Shown: piece after piece, positions 8,579 to 18,113 of the stretch
Layout of the letters: every line of letters begins with the position of its first letter
How positions within the stretch are numbered: position 1 is the first letter of the stretch
Assembly (NCBI RefSeq): GCF_030063355.1
Contig: NZ_JASISZ010000030.1
Span: 21,119-85,118, forward strand
DNA length: 64,000 nucleotides
Direction: 5' to 3'
Origin: Streptomyces sp. PH10-H1
GTDB lineage: Bacteria > Actinomycetota > Actinomycetes > Streptomycetales > Streptomycetaceae
Made by a program: the position numbers and the translations under genes
The notes under the pieces: model-generated
Told to the model about the DNA's origin: nothing
Database searches by the model: none
The model's input: only the letters and a program-made list of their open reading frames with translations

Positions 8579-9649
8579 GCGCCCAGCGGCGAGGCGTTCA
8601 ACGCGATCAGCCTGGACGCGGCGACGGGCCGGCCGGCGAACCCGATGATCAACGCGGGGGCCATCGCGGTCACGGCCCTGGTGCCCGCCGCGGACGCCGG
8701 CGCGCGGTTCGCCCGGATCCGGGACTGTCTCAGCGCCTTCGCCGGACGCCGGCTGGGCTTCGACGAGTACGTCTACCGGTCGGAAGTGGCCACCGGGCAC
8801 CGCAACCGGGCCCTGGCCCATCTGATGCGCGCGGCCGGATCGCTGCGGGGTGACCCGGTCGAGGCGGTGGAGACGTACTTCCGGCAGTGCGCGGTGCTGG
8901 CCACCGTGACCGACCTCGCGGTGATGGCGGCGACGCTCGCCAACGGCGGGGTGAACCCGATGACCGGCGTGGCCGTCGTACCGGAGCCGGTGGCGGTCCA
9001 GGTGCTGTCCGTGATGGCCACCTGCGGGATGTACGACGCGGCCGGCGAGTGGATGCTGCGGGTGGGGCTTCCCGCGAAGAGCGGGGTGTCCGGCGGTCTG
9101 GTCGCCGCCAGTCCGGCCCGCTTCGGTCTGGGGGTGCACAGCCCGCCGCTGGACGCCTCCGGCAATCCGGTCCGGGGGGTGGCGGCCCTGCGCGAGCTGT
9201 CGGGACGCCTCGGACTGCATCTGATGCACAACGCCGCGCCGGGAGCGGCCACGGTGACGGCGGCCACCACGGCGGGGCAGGCGCGGTCGGACCGTCCCAG
9301 GACACCGAACGACAACGCGGTGCTCCAGCGCCACGGCGACCGGATCGCGCTCGTGGCGGCCCAGGGTGCATTGGACTTCACCGCGGCGGAGCGCGTGCTG
9401 TACGCACTGGGGCAGAGCACTCCGGCCGTGCCCGGCTGGGTGGTCCTCGACCTCGAGCGGGTGACGGCGGTCGACGCCACCGCCGGGGCGATGCTGGAAC
9501 GGGCGCTGGCGCTGCTGGCCGAGCGCGGTCATGACGTCGGCGTCACCGGGACGTTCCTGAAGGCCGGTTCATGGCGGCGGGCCGCCACCCGGGATCTGGC
9601 GCTGGCACGAGCCGAGGACGCGCTGCTGGCCTCCGCAGCGGCCGGCTGA
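8579..9649 (+). pseudogene. glutaminase (GlsA type) with C-terminal STAS domain, 5'-truncated
   Basis: Homology begins abruptly at PSGEAFNAISLD and continues through NPMINAGAI, the glutaminase core (YRSEVATGHRNRALAH, CGMYDAAGEW, LPAKSGVSGG) and then a STAS-like domain from about 9330 (ALDFTAAERVLYALG, VLDLERVTAVDATAG). Such glutaminase-STAS proteins are about 420 residues and belong to the serine-dependent beta-lactamase-like fold. Here the first 85 or so residues are gone, including the Ser-x-x-Lys nucleophile motif. Initiation at ATG 8645 would give 334 residues but no catalytic serine. Upstream sequence is the control region of the opposite-strand leader peptide. Confidence 0.75.
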
Positions 9650-9773
9650 ACGACGTCCCGGCCGCTCCCGGCCGCCCGCGACGAGTTCGCCGAACGCGGC
9701 GTGCGCGCTCAGGACCGCCCAGAGCGTGCCTGAGCTTGCCTGAGTGATGCCGATCGCGCCCCCGACGGGCGCT

Positions 9774-10331
9774 CTATGCCGGTCGCACGGGCACATAGCT
9801 GAGGATGATCATGCCGGCACTGTGCACCTCGGTGCCGTTCAGAGTGAACTTGGTCTGGAGCGCGTCACGGTAGAGCAGATCGTCCGGCTTGGCCTTCCCC
9901 GACAGGACGGGGTGCAGCCAGACCCGGAACTCGTCCAGCAGCCCGTTGTCCAGCAACAGCCGCGTCACCGGGCCGAAGCCGTACTGCAGGATGTTCCCGC
10001 CGGGCCGCTCCTTCAGCTTCCGCACCTCGGCCACCACGTCACCGCTGATCACGCTGGTGTTCTCCCAGTCGGGTTCGCGCAGCGTGGACGAGACGACGTA
10101 CTTCTTGATGCCGTTCATCCGGTCGGCGAACTCGTCGGCTCCCGCGCGCCCGGACCATGCCGGGGCGAACCCTTCATAGGTCTTCCGGCCCATGATCAGG
10201 GCGTCGCTGCTGACGAGCTGGGCTGTGGCGGCCTTGCCGGCCTCCTCGCCGAAATAGTCCATGTGCCAGTCCTGCATGTTCGTCATGTCGCCGTCGAGGG
10301 TCACATACGTGGCGTTGATGATCTTTCTCAT
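9774..10331 (-). CDS. dihydrofolate reductase-family (RibD C-terminal-like) reductase
   Basis: 185 residues with the DHFR/RibD-C fold: MRKIINATYVTLDG at the start, DALIMGRKTYEGFAPAW, YVVSSTLREPDWENT and the closing half LQYGFGPVTRLLLDNGLLDE. Such proteins are NADPH-linked reductases of unknown substrate, common in Streptomyces, and frequently sit near ECF sigma factors. ATG 10331 has GGAGGA nine bases ahead; the frame stays open to 10865 but that part belongs to another, decayed gene. Transcribed alone as far as can be seen. Confidence 0.9.
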   Translation of the reverse strand: MRKIINATYVTLDGDMTNMQDWHMDYFGEEAGKAATAQLVSSDALIMGRKTYEGFAPAWSGRAGADEFADRMNGIKKYVVSSTLREPDWENTSVISGDVVAEVRKLKERPGGNILQYGFGPVTRLLLDNGLLDEFRVWLHPVLSGKAKPDDLLYRDALQTKFTLNGTEVHSAGMIILSYVPVRPA

Positions 10332-10434
10332 GACGCTGGGTCCTCCGTTGTCGGTCTGCGCGCTTTCCTGGGGTAGACGCCCGCGAAGATCCGAACTTAT
10401 CGGTGCCCGGAGGGAAATCTTCGGCGACCCGGCC

Positions 10435-10865
10435 TCAGCGAATGGGGGGAGCGGCCTCAGTGGTGGGAGCGGCTCCAGGTGACCGCCCAGCCCGCGAGTC
10501 CCGCCGCCAGGCCGAGGGCGCGCCGCCCGCGGTGAGGCGCCGGGGCCAGCGGCTGTCGCCGTCCGGCGGCTCGTCCGGTCTCTCTTCGGCCTCCCGGTTC
10601 TGCTCCGGGGGCGAGTCGGAGGACCGCAGTTGCGCCACGACGTAGTCGGGAGCGCCTCCCAGCGCATCGCGCCGCCCTCGCCACGGGAGGCTGTGAAAGC
10701 CGGGGGATTCTCCGGGCTCCTCTCGAAGGCCAGCAGCTCCGCGACCAGCTTGTACAGGACGAATTGCGCGGCCGAAGCGTCATCGGTGACCGCGTTGACG
10801 CTCCGCTTGCGGAAGGTCTTCTGTAGCCGGCGGGCCTTGCGCAGCTCCGAAGGCGGGATGTTCAC
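10435..10865 (-). pseudogene. hypothetical protein linked to a GTPase gene, frameshifted
   Basis: Starts at ATG 10865, overlapping the stop of the GTPase remnant (ATGA), which indicates a former two-gene operon. The first 70 residues (MNIPPSELRKARRLQKTFRK, then DDASAAQFVLYKLVAELLAF) look like a genuine basic, helical protein. At about 10645 the sense moves to another frame, where DYVVAQLRSSDSPPEQ continues; a one-base loss explains this. I do not recognise the family. As read, the gene would yield a chimeric protein that runs into the reductase gene downstream. Confidence 0.5.
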
Positions 10866-11424
10866 GGCGCTCGCGACGGCTCCCGTGCTGGAGGAGAGGA
10901 CAGGAAAGCGGCGACCAGGTGCACGGGCACACGGATGCCCCGGGTGGCCAGCAGGGTCGACAGCGGTGTCGCGACCGACGACGCGATGATCCGGGTGAGA
11001 TCCCCGAAGAATCCCCGCCGTTCACCCCGCGCCTCACGCCTGGCGCGGTCCCGCTCGGCCTTCGCGACCCCGTACGCGCGGGCCACCAGATCGGGCAGTA
11101 CGGCCGCGAAGGCCACATCCCGTTGAGCGGCCTCGGCCGGGCGTTGTCCCGCTTGTGCATCCCTCCGTCGGCCCCGAGGAAGGCGAACTCGCGGCCCACG
11201 GAACTGACGGGTATCAGCCGTATGCGTCCCGGAGGAACCGGCATCCCGCGGATCTGCCAGTCCCTTCTGCTCCTGGCCAGGGTCGCGAAGTCCGGGCGCT
11301 CCATCAGGCGTTCATGGATCTGCCGCAGCGAGTAGTGGCCGGCCAGCAGATCCCACTTGGTGATGACGAAGCGGATGGGTCCCTCGCAGTCCTGCATGAG
11401 CGAGAACACCTCGGCACCGCACAA
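10862..11424 (-). pseudogene. GTPase-domain protein, 5'-truncated and frameshifted
   Basis: Frame reading GAEVFSLMQDCEGPIRFVIT then KWDLLAGHY contains the TKWD guanine-specificity motif (G4) of a P-loop GTPase, followed by a C-terminal region RIRLIPVSSVGREFAFLGAD. The P-loop half is absent, because sense begins at about 11424 next to the opposite-strand phosphatase. At about 11117-11121 a one-base loss moves the sense into the frame DVAFAAVLPDLVARAYGVAK, which runs to the stop at 10862. Two lesions make this a clear pseudogene unless the assembly is wrong. Confidence 0.6.
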
Positions 11425-11489
11425 TGGTGACACCGCCGCCGCGGCCATGGGCGTGGAGCCACAGCGGGGACAGCGGCTACGGTGAGGGT

Positions 11490-11927
11490 GTGTCCGAGAC
11501 CGAGACCTGGACGCGGACCGATCCCGGTGTCCTCCGCCTTCCCTCCGGACGACTGGTCCGGGGCCGTGCGCTGCGCCGGCCCCTGCCGGCCGGGCCGACG
11601 CCCGCCTTCGCCGTCCATCTGCTGGGCAAGCAGCCGCCCGAGGTCCCCTGGGAGGCGCGGTGGCTGCGGTGGCCGGACTTCTGGCTGCCCAGCAGCCGTT
11701 CCCAGGCCCAAGCCGTCCTCGGCGAGGCCTGGGCGCGTGCCGGAACCGAACGCGTCGAGATCGCCTGCGGCGGCGGCCGTGGACGAACCGGCACGGCTCT
11801 GGCCTGCCTCGCCGTCCTCGACGGCGTGCCGGCCGGCCAAGCGGTGGAGTTCGTGCGCCGCCACTACGACGCACACGCCGTGGAAACCCCCTGGCAACGG
11901 CGTTACGTGCACCGCTTCACGCCCTGA
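11490..11927 (+). CDS. small protein-tyrosine-phosphatase-like protein
   Basis: 145 residues ending in a Cys-based phosphatase loop, CGGGRGRTGTALAC, that is C-x5-R followed by T/S as in dual-specificity and tyrosine phosphatases. Upstream is a short beta-rich region (FAVHLLGKQPPEVPWEARWL, RWPDFWLP) where the Trp-Pro-Asp triad could serve as the WPD general-acid loop. I take GTG 11490, two bases after GGTGAGGG; a start at 11424 is also open. It begins where the truncated GTPase on the other strand ends. Confidence 0.75.
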   Translation: MSETETWTRTDPGVLRLPSGRLVRGRALRRPLPAGPTPAFAVHLLGKQPPEVPWEARWLRWPDFWLPSSRSQAQAVLGEAWARAGTERVEIACGGGRGRTGTALACLAVLDGVPAGQAVEFVRRHYDAHAVETPWQRRYVHRFTP

Positions 11928-11940
11928 CGCCGCCGCGAGG

Positions 11941-12030
11941 TCAGGCCCCGACCGTCCCGTCGATGCCTTCGCGCAGGAAGTCGGCATGGCCGTTGTGCCG
12001 GGTGTGCTCGACGTGTACACAGGGCAGCTC
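11941..12030 (-). pseudogene. DUF664/DinB C-terminal remnant
   Basis: Thirty codons on the minus strand read HVEHTRHNGHADFLREGIDG then TVGA and a stop. HTRHNGHADxLRExIDG is the C-terminal helix signature of DUF664-type DinB proteins, with metal-binding His. The rest of the gene is gone and the fragment joins directly to the decayed ArsR sequence upstream. Confidence 0.6.
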
Positions 12031-12290
12031 TCGTCGCTGGCGGAGGCGAGTGGGGCGCGCTCGAGGCGGCACACATGGCGGCGGCCGTCGACCGTCCGCC
12101 GGACGAGGCCGGTGCGCTCGAGCACTTGGGCTTCGACGCGGCCGCCAGCGACATCGTCAGCGGTTCGGCGAGTTCACCGACGGTCAGTTCGCCGTCGGCG
12201 AGCCTGCTGAGCATCTCGCGACGGGCCCCGGTTGCGAGCGCGTGGAACACCGCGTGCATCCCGGCTTCTTCCTCAACCATACGGTTGAGG
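12031..12290 (-). pseudogene. ArsR-family regulator, frameshifted and truncated
   Basis: ATG 12290 starts a winged-helix sequence: HAVFHALATGARREMLSRLA, then DGELTVGELAEPLTMSLAAA, the standard helix-turn-helix of ArsR/SmtB regulators of the SRPBCC- or DUF664-linked type. At about 12120 the frame breaks; the sense continues in another frame as VLERTGLVRRTVDGRRHVC then RLERAPL, the recognition helix end and wing. The normal HIKVLE junction has lost bases. After APLASASDE it fuses to the DUF664 remnant. Together these suggest a former ArsR-DUF664 pair collapsed by deletion. Confidence 0.65.
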
Positions 12291-12359
12291 GTCGGGTGGT
12301 TCACGGCGACGTGGTTCACGGCGGCAACGTTCGCTGCGAGCGGCGTCCGGGTTAGGCGG

Positions 12360-13499
12360 TCAGCCGCGACGCTTCGGCGACGGAGTCCGGGTCCGGCCCT
12401 CCGGGGCGGCTCCGTCGGCCCCGCCGGCTTCACCGGTCGACGCAGCCGCGTGGCACGCGCCGCGGCCGTCGGCGCGGGCGACGATCCGGCTCGCCTCGAT
12501 GCGGACTGCGGCTTCGGTTCCGTCGCTGACGGCGGGTACGCCGGCCGCCGCGGCGAGGACGCCCGCCTCGTCGAACACCACCTGCAGGTGCGGCCATGCC
12601 GAGGGCGGGAAGGCCTGGCGCAGGCAGCCGCAGAGGTCGGCGACGGCCAGCCGCGCCAGCGGTGCCAGTTCGGCGGGGTCCCCGGTGACCAGGACGGCGG
12701 TGACCGTCGCCCCGGGTGGCGCGGCCCGTACCGCCTCCTCGACAGCCTCGAGACGGTGCAGTCCGAGGATCGCCACCACGCCGTCGTCCACGAGCCGCGC
12801 GGGCTCGCCGCGCACCGCGTCCGCCGCGCCCGGCGGGGACCACGGCTCGTCGGCCGGCCACGCCTGCGTGATCACATGCGGGGGCGGCCACCAGTCGTTG
12901 AGCTCGAGGCCGGCCAGCTGCTCGCAGGCGCTGACGACGTTGAAGGGCTCGATGAATCCGGGCGCGGCGGCGGCCATCTGGCTCGCGCCGTGCAGGGTCG
13001 TCAGCACGGCCTCCGCGACTCGCACCAGACTGCCGGTCGGCGTGCCGGGCGGCCGCAGACCCTCCAGGGCCAGCCCGAGCAGAAGCGCGTCCAATTTCAT
13101 CAGCTGCGCGAACGGCCGCCGGATCCGGTCCTCGGCGAGGACTTCGGGCATCACGTACATACCGAGCCGGGCCGGGCCGTGCTGCTCATCGGTGTCGGCG
13201 AGCGGGAGCCGGGCGACCCAGGCGCGGGCGAGCGCGCCGAGCGTCTCGCGGGCGGTGCGGCCCGGCTCCGAGTGCGGCGGTTCCGGCGCGCGCTCGGCGA
13301 GATCGGCCAGGACCGCGAAGTACAGGGCCCGTTTACTGGGGAAGTTGGAGTAGACCGCGCCACGGGTGAGCCCGGCGCGCTCGGCGATGCGGTCCACCTT
13401 CGCGTCGCGGAAACCGCGCGCGGCGTATTCGTCCCTGGCCGCGGCCAGAACCTTGGCGCGATTGTGCTCCTGCAGCTCCACCCTGCTGGGCCGGCCCAT
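12360..13499 (-). CDS. TetR/AcrR-family regulator with extra C-terminal domain
   Basis: 379 residues from ATG 13499. Residues 1-55 are a TetR DNA-binding domain (AARDEYAARGFRDAKVDRIA, then LTRGAVYSNFPSKRAL); 60-190 are the usual ligand-binding helices. Unlike normal TetR proteins of about 200 residues, another 180 residues follow, with Ala/Val-rich alternating segments such as ATVTAVLVTGDPAELAPLAR and WPHLQVVFDEAGVLAAAAG that read like a thioredoxin/peroxiredoxin-type alpha/beta domain. It is divergent from the clpX paralog, and the shared region contains near-identical palindromes, so it may control itself and clpX. Confidence 0.85.
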   Translation of the reverse strand: MGRPSRVELQEHNRAKVLAAARDEYAARGFRDAKVDRIAERAGLTRGAVYSNFPSKRALYFAVLADLAERAPEPPHSEPGRTARETLGALARAWVARLPLADTDEQHGPARLGMYVMPEVLAEDRIRRPFAQLMKLDALLLGLALEGLRPPGTPTGSLVRVAEAVLTTLHGASQMAAAAPGFIEPFNVVSACEQLAGLELNDWWPPPHVITQAWPADEPWSPPGAADAVRGEPARLVDDGVVAILGLHRLEAVEEAVRAAPPGATVTAVLVTGDPAELAPLARLAVADLCGCLRQAFPPSAWPHLQVVFDEAGVLAAAAGVPAVSDGTEAAVRIEASRIVARADGRGACHAAASTGEAGGADGAAPEGRTRTPSPKRRG

Positions 13500-13547
13500 C
13501 GTCCTCACTCTTGCCTTCACGTCGCGTTCGTCGCGGTTCAAGATACC

Positions 13548-13592
13548 TTGACCATTCAGATGTTGACGTCATATGGTCTCGGCATTCGAATG
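13548..13592 (+). promoter_or_regulatory. candidate clpX-paralog promoter with two TetR-like palindromes
   Basis: TTGACC (13548-13553), an 18-base spacer and TATGGT (13572-13577) form a plausible sigma-70-type promoter reading toward the clpX paralog. Overlapping it are CATTCAGATG (13553-13562) and the perfect palindrome CATTCGAATG (13583-13592), starting 30 bases apart. Two similar sites on the divergent promoter of a TetR gene are what one expects for its operator. TGACGTCA at 13564-13571 is another palindrome inside the spacer. All functional statements are inference. Confidence 0.45.
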
Positions 13593-13696
13593 ACGCTCAC
13601 CCGAGTGGACCCGGCCGCGCGAAGCGGTCGCGCCGACTCCCGGGGCCGGCCCTCACAGCAGCCCGGCCTGCACAACCGTTGAGGAGACATTTCCGC

Positions 13697-14998
<1,302 letters not shown>

Positions 14999-15014
14999 GG
15001 TGTCCGCGTCCCCG

Positions 15015-15030
15015 GTCCCGGAGCCGGGAC
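15015..15030 (+). terminator. GC-rich hairpin after clpX paralog
   Basis: GTCCCGG (15015-15021) and CCGGGAC (15024-15030) can pair 17 bases past the clpX stop. There is no run of T, and the loop would need to open one or two pairs, so this is a weak U-less terminator candidate. The methyltransferase start follows 13 bases later. Confidence 0.35.
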
Positions 15031-15042
15031 GTTCTGACTACT

Positions 15043-15777
15043 GTGGACCCGGTGTTCACCCCCCAAGGACCCATGTTCCGCGAGCTGACGGTGCAGGCGC
15101 TCACCTCCATCGAGCGCGGCTACGACCTCCTGGCCCCGAAATTCGATCACACCCCGTTCCGCACCCCTGATCGTTTCCTGGACGCGGCCGCCGGCACCCT
15201 GCGCACCCTCGGCCCGTTCGAGGCGGGCCTCGACGTCTGCTGCGGCACGGGCGCCGGCGTTCGGGTATTGCGGCCCCTGTGCCGGGAACGGGTCACCGGA
15301 GTCGACTTCAGCGCCGGGATGCTGGCTGCCGCCCAGGAGGCCGTCGCTGGGGAGGGGACGCCGGCGGTGGAGTGGGTGCGGGCTGATGTCCGCGCCCTGC
15401 CGTTCACCGGTGCCTTCGACCTGGCAGTGAGTTTCGGGGCGTTCGGGCACTTCCTGCCCGCCGAGCGGCCCAAGCTGTTCGCAGAGGTCCACCGGTCACT
15501 GCGGCCGGGCGGGCTCTTCGCCTTCCCCCTGGGCGCGCCTCAGCCCTTCCGCTCCCCGCTGTACTGGGCGCTGCTCGGCTTCGACTCGGTGATGCGCGCC
15601 CGCAATCTGCTGTGGCGCCCGCAGTTCGTCATGTACTACCGGACCTTCCCGCTGCGGGGTGTGCGCGACGATCTGGTCAGGGCCGGGTTCACGGTGCGGC
15701 TGCTGCCGCTCGAGGAGTTCGGCCGCCGCGAGGACGGCAGCCCCAACTGGCGGCTGGTCGTGGCCCGCCGGATATGA
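15043..15777 (+). CDS. class I SAM-dependent methyltransferase
   Basis: 244 residues with the Rossmann-type methyltransferase fold. Motif I is LDVCCGTGAGVRVL, motif II VTGVDFSAGMLAAA, then VRADVRALPF, and the post-motif HRSLRPGGLFAFPLG typical of UbiE-like small-molecule methyltransferases. GTG 15043 gives the protein starting MDPVFTPQGP; another in-frame ATG follows at residue 11. The substrate is unknown. It converges on the CAP-domain gene with 24 bases between the stops. Confidence 0.9.
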   Translation: MDPVFTPQGPMFRELTVQALTSIERGYDLLAPKFDHTPFRTPDRFLDAAAGTLRTLGPFEAGLDVCCGTGAGVRVLRPLCRERVTGVDFSAGMLAAAQEAVAGEGTPAVEWVRADVRALPFTGAFDLAVSFGAFGHFLPAERPKLFAEVHRSLRPGGLFAFPLGAPQPFRSPLYWALLGFDSVMRARNLLWRPQFVMYYRTFPLRGVRDDLVRAGFTVRLLPLEEFGRREDGSPNWRLVVARRI

Positions 15778-15801
15778 CCACGACCGGCTCCTTGACCGCG
15801 C

Positions 15802-16596
15802 CTACTGGGAGAAGTCCTGGGTGAGCCAGACGGTGCCGGAACCGTCCCGGGTGACGGCGATGCCGATGTGGGTGAAGGAGGAGCTCAGGATGTTCCGGCG
15901 GTGACCGTCGTTGGGCGGTCGCTCGTCGAGCATGCCCTGGGTGAGGTTGACCGCCATCGTCGCCATGGCCTGCTCGGTGGCCGAGACCGGGCCGCCTTCG
16001 CCGATGTTCTCGCCCGCAGAGGACCACTGCACGCCCTGGGCCCGCTCGCGGTCACCGAACGCGGGCTCGCCGGGGCACTGGTGGGAGAGCCCGCAACCGC
16101 TGAGCATCACCTGGTTGTGCCCGGCGGCGCTGCGGTTCAGTCCGGCGCTGAGGAGGTAGGCGGGCAGCCCCTGGTCGGCCCGGGCTTTGTTGATCAGGGC
16201 CAGCACCTGCTGCGCCGCATCGCCGGAGGCGGGGGGCCGGGACGGGGTGGTGGAAGGAACTGGCTTTGTCGGCGTCGGGACCGGACGGGTCGTCGGCGTG
16301 TGACGCGGGGGTATGCGGGAGGGTGTCGCCGTCGGGTGCGTGGGGCGTGTCTCCGGTGTCCGCGGCGGGGTGGCGGGCGACGTCGGGGGCGCTCCGGATC
16401 CAGCGGTGGGCGTATCGGTGGTGGGCTGCGAGGAGGTGTGGGTGGCGCCGCCGCCGATGCAGGCGAAGGCGGTCCCACCGCCCAGCGCGGCGATGACGGC
16501 GGCTCCGATGACGGCCTTGCGCAGGCGGGGCCGGCGCGGAGCGCGGTGCTGCGGCGCGGAGTCACCGGGAGAACCGGCGCGGCGATGAGAACTCAT
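15802..16596 (-). CDS. secreted or membrane-anchored CAP-domain protein
   Basis: 264 residues from ATG 16596. A basic N-terminus is followed by one hydrophobic segment (KAVIGAAVIAALGGGTAFAC), then about 75 residues of Pro/Thr linker (TPPRTPETRPTHPTATPSR and similar), then a CAP/SCP domain with VLALINKARADQGLPAYLLS, SSAGENIGEGGP and NDGHRRNILSSSFTHIGIAV. The Ala-Cys after the hydrophobic run could be a lipobox or a signal peptidase site. CAP proteins act outside the cell; bacterial roles are poorly known. In the usual Streptomyces layout such proteins are attached to the wall through the Pro/Thr region. Confidence 0.88.
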   Translation of the reverse strand: MSSHRRAGSPGDSAPQHRAPRRPRLRKAVIGAAVIAALGGGTAFACIGGGATHTSSQPTTDTPTAGSGAPPTSPATPPRTPETRPTHPTATPSRIPPRHTPTTRPVPTPTKPVPSTTPSRPPASGDAAQQVLALINKARADQGLPAYLLSAGLNRSAAGHNQVMLSGCGLSHQCPGEPAFGDRERAQGVQWSSAGENIGEGGPVSATEQAMATMAVNLTQGMLDERPPNDGHRRNILSSSFTHIGIAVTRDGSGTVWLTQDFSQ

Positions 16597-16763
16597 GGGG
16601 AGAAACCCTCGGGAATCGGCAGTGCGGGGTTCCCGGCGCGGCACACGAGTGTGGGGGGAGGTGGCCACGCCGGGAAGCTGTCGGGCCCGGCCGGAAGGTT
16701 CGCGATACGACGACCGGGCGAGATCGAACCTAGATGCTTTCCGTTCGGTTCACACTGCGCGAC

Positions 16764-16791
16764 GGGAACCTTAGATTCCCCTAAGGTTCCC
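16764..16791 (-). terminator. 11-bp perfect hairpin
   Basis: GGGAACCTTAG (16764-16774) and CTAAGGTTCCC (16781-16791) form a perfect 11-pair stem with loop ATTCCC. It stands 34 bases after the stop of the gene read leftward from 17361 and before the CAP gene, so it most likely ends the upstream transcript. No T tract follows. It is AT-richer than its surroundings. Confidence 0.55.
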
Positions 16792-16824
16792 CGCAGGTGC
16801 CGCTCGGTTCAGCGCCCGGCACGA

Positions 16825-17361
16825 CTACCAGGAGACTTCGCGCGTGACCGCCTGTGGCTGGGGGTGGATGGTGCCCGTGGTCTCCGAGCGGTGGTTCGCG
16901 CTGGAGAAGGTCACGGTCAACGTGTCCGGTGCGGACTGAGCGGTGCTGGTGGTGAATCCGGGCGCCGGCACCGCGGAGACCAGGCAGATGGCATCGGCGC
17001 CCATGTTGAAGGTCACCTGGCCGCCCATGGACTGCATGGTGTGCACCCCCGCCCCGCCCCGGCAGGTGTATCCCGCGCCCTGGACGGCGGCCGGGACCGG
17101 CGTCGTCGGGCGAGCGGTGGTGGCCCGGGGGGAAGGAGCAGGCGGCGTGGTGGGGGAGGGGGAAGCGTTCGGCGCGGAGGTGGCGGGGCCGATGAGACCC
17201 GGAGTGGGGGTCGGCGTGGTGAACACCGTCGGAAGCGCGTGGGCGGTCGGCGGAAGGGCGGCGGTGGAATGCACCACAAAGCGCACGGCGAGGAAGGCCG
17301 CGGTCACGGTCAGAGCCGTACAGCACAGCCAGATCATGAGATAGCGCAGAGACCGGGGCAC
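16825..17361 (-). CDS. membrane-anchored or secreted hypothetical protein
   Basis: 178 residues. Residues 5-32 (RYLMIWLCCTALTVTAAF and on) form a single hydrophobic segment, so the protein is exported or anchored. A Pro/Thr/Ala linker (TPTPTPGLIGPATSAPNASP) follows, and a compact C-terminal domain of about 70 residues has two Cys (YTCRGGAGVH and AICLVSAVPA) that could pair. I do not recognise the domain. It is divergent from the response regulator gene 35 bases away, so it may be a target or signal partner of that two-component system. Confidence 0.75.
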   Translation of the reverse strand: MPRSLRYLMIWLCCTALTVTAAFLAVRFVVHSTAALPPTAHALPTVFTTPTPTPGLIGPATSAPNASPSPTTPPAPSPRATTARPTTPVPAAVQGAGYTCRGGAGVHTMQSMGGQVTFNMGADAICLVSAVPAPGFTTSTAQSAPDTLTVTFSSANHRSETTGTIHPQPQAVTREVSW

Positions 17362-17396
17362 CGCACCATCATGGCCGATCCGTTACGGTGTGCCGC

Positions 17397-18113
17397 ATGT
17401 CCAGCGTCCTTGTCGTCGAAGACGACCCCGCCATACGCGCGGCACTGATCGAGATCCTGACCGGTGACGGCCACATGGTGCGCAGTGCGGCCGACGGATT
17501 CAGCGGACTGCGAGAGGTGACGCAGGGACATTTGGACGCGGTGATCCTGGACCTGGGACTGCCCGATCTGGACGGAAGTGACGCGCTGCGCATGATCCGT
17601 GGGATCTCGCAGGTGCCGGTGCTCGTGGTGACCGCCCGTGACGAGGACTCCGAGATCATCCGGCTGCTCAACGCGGGAGCCGACGACTATCTCGTCAAGC
17701 CCTTCTCCAGCGGGCAGCTGATCGCGCGCCTGACCGCGGTGCTGCGGCGCGTCGGCAGGGCCGGCGTCGGGGTGCCGGGCGGCCTGCACGAAGGACCGTC
17801 GGCGGCGCAGGGTCCGATCTCGATCGGTGAGCTGCAGGTGGACGCCATGGCCCGCACGGCACATCTGCTCGGGCGGGAACTCCACCTGACGCGGCGCGAG
17901 TTCGACCTGCTCGCCTACCTGGCGAGCAATGCCGGCTGCGTCGTCTCCAAACGCAGGATCCTGACCGAGGTGTGGCGCGAGTCGTATGTCGACGACGCGA
18001 CCATCGACGTGCACCTGTCCGCGCTGCGTCGCAAACTCGGTGAACGGGCGGCCCGTCCGCGATATCTCCACACGGTGCGCGGAGTCGGCATCAAACTGGT
18101 GACGCCGCCGTGA
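17397..18113 (+). CDS. OmpR/PhoB-family response regulator
   Basis: 238 residues from ATG 17397 (an ATG-less start nine bases earlier is also open). The receiver has acidic pocket EDD at 8-10, phospho-acceptor Asp52 in LDLGLPD, Thr79 (VVTARD) and Lys101 (LVKPF). Residues about 140-235 form the winged helix: LHLTRREFDLLAYLASNAGC, then RILTEVWRESYVDDATIDVH. Its stop overlaps the start of the histidine kinase gene, so the two are translated together. Likely regulates genes for envelope functions, by analogy only. Confidence 0.94.
   Translation: MSSVLVVEDDPAIRAALIEILTGDGHMVRSAADGFSGLREVTQGHLDAVILDLGLPDLDGSDALRMIRGISQVPVLVVTARDEDSEIIRLLNAGADDYLVKPFSSGQLIARLTAVLRRVGRAGVGVPGGLHEGPSAAQGPISIGELQVDAMARTAHLLGRELHLTRREFDLLAYLASNAGCVVSKRRILTEVWRESYVDDATIDVHLSALRRKLGERAARPRYLHTVRGVGIKLVTPP

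Noticed and set aside
16725..16800. tRNA-like GGTTCGATCTCG on the minus strand near 16720
   Set aside because: No acceptor stem or anticodon arm can be formed around it; the perfect hairpin at 16764-16791 fits a terminator better.
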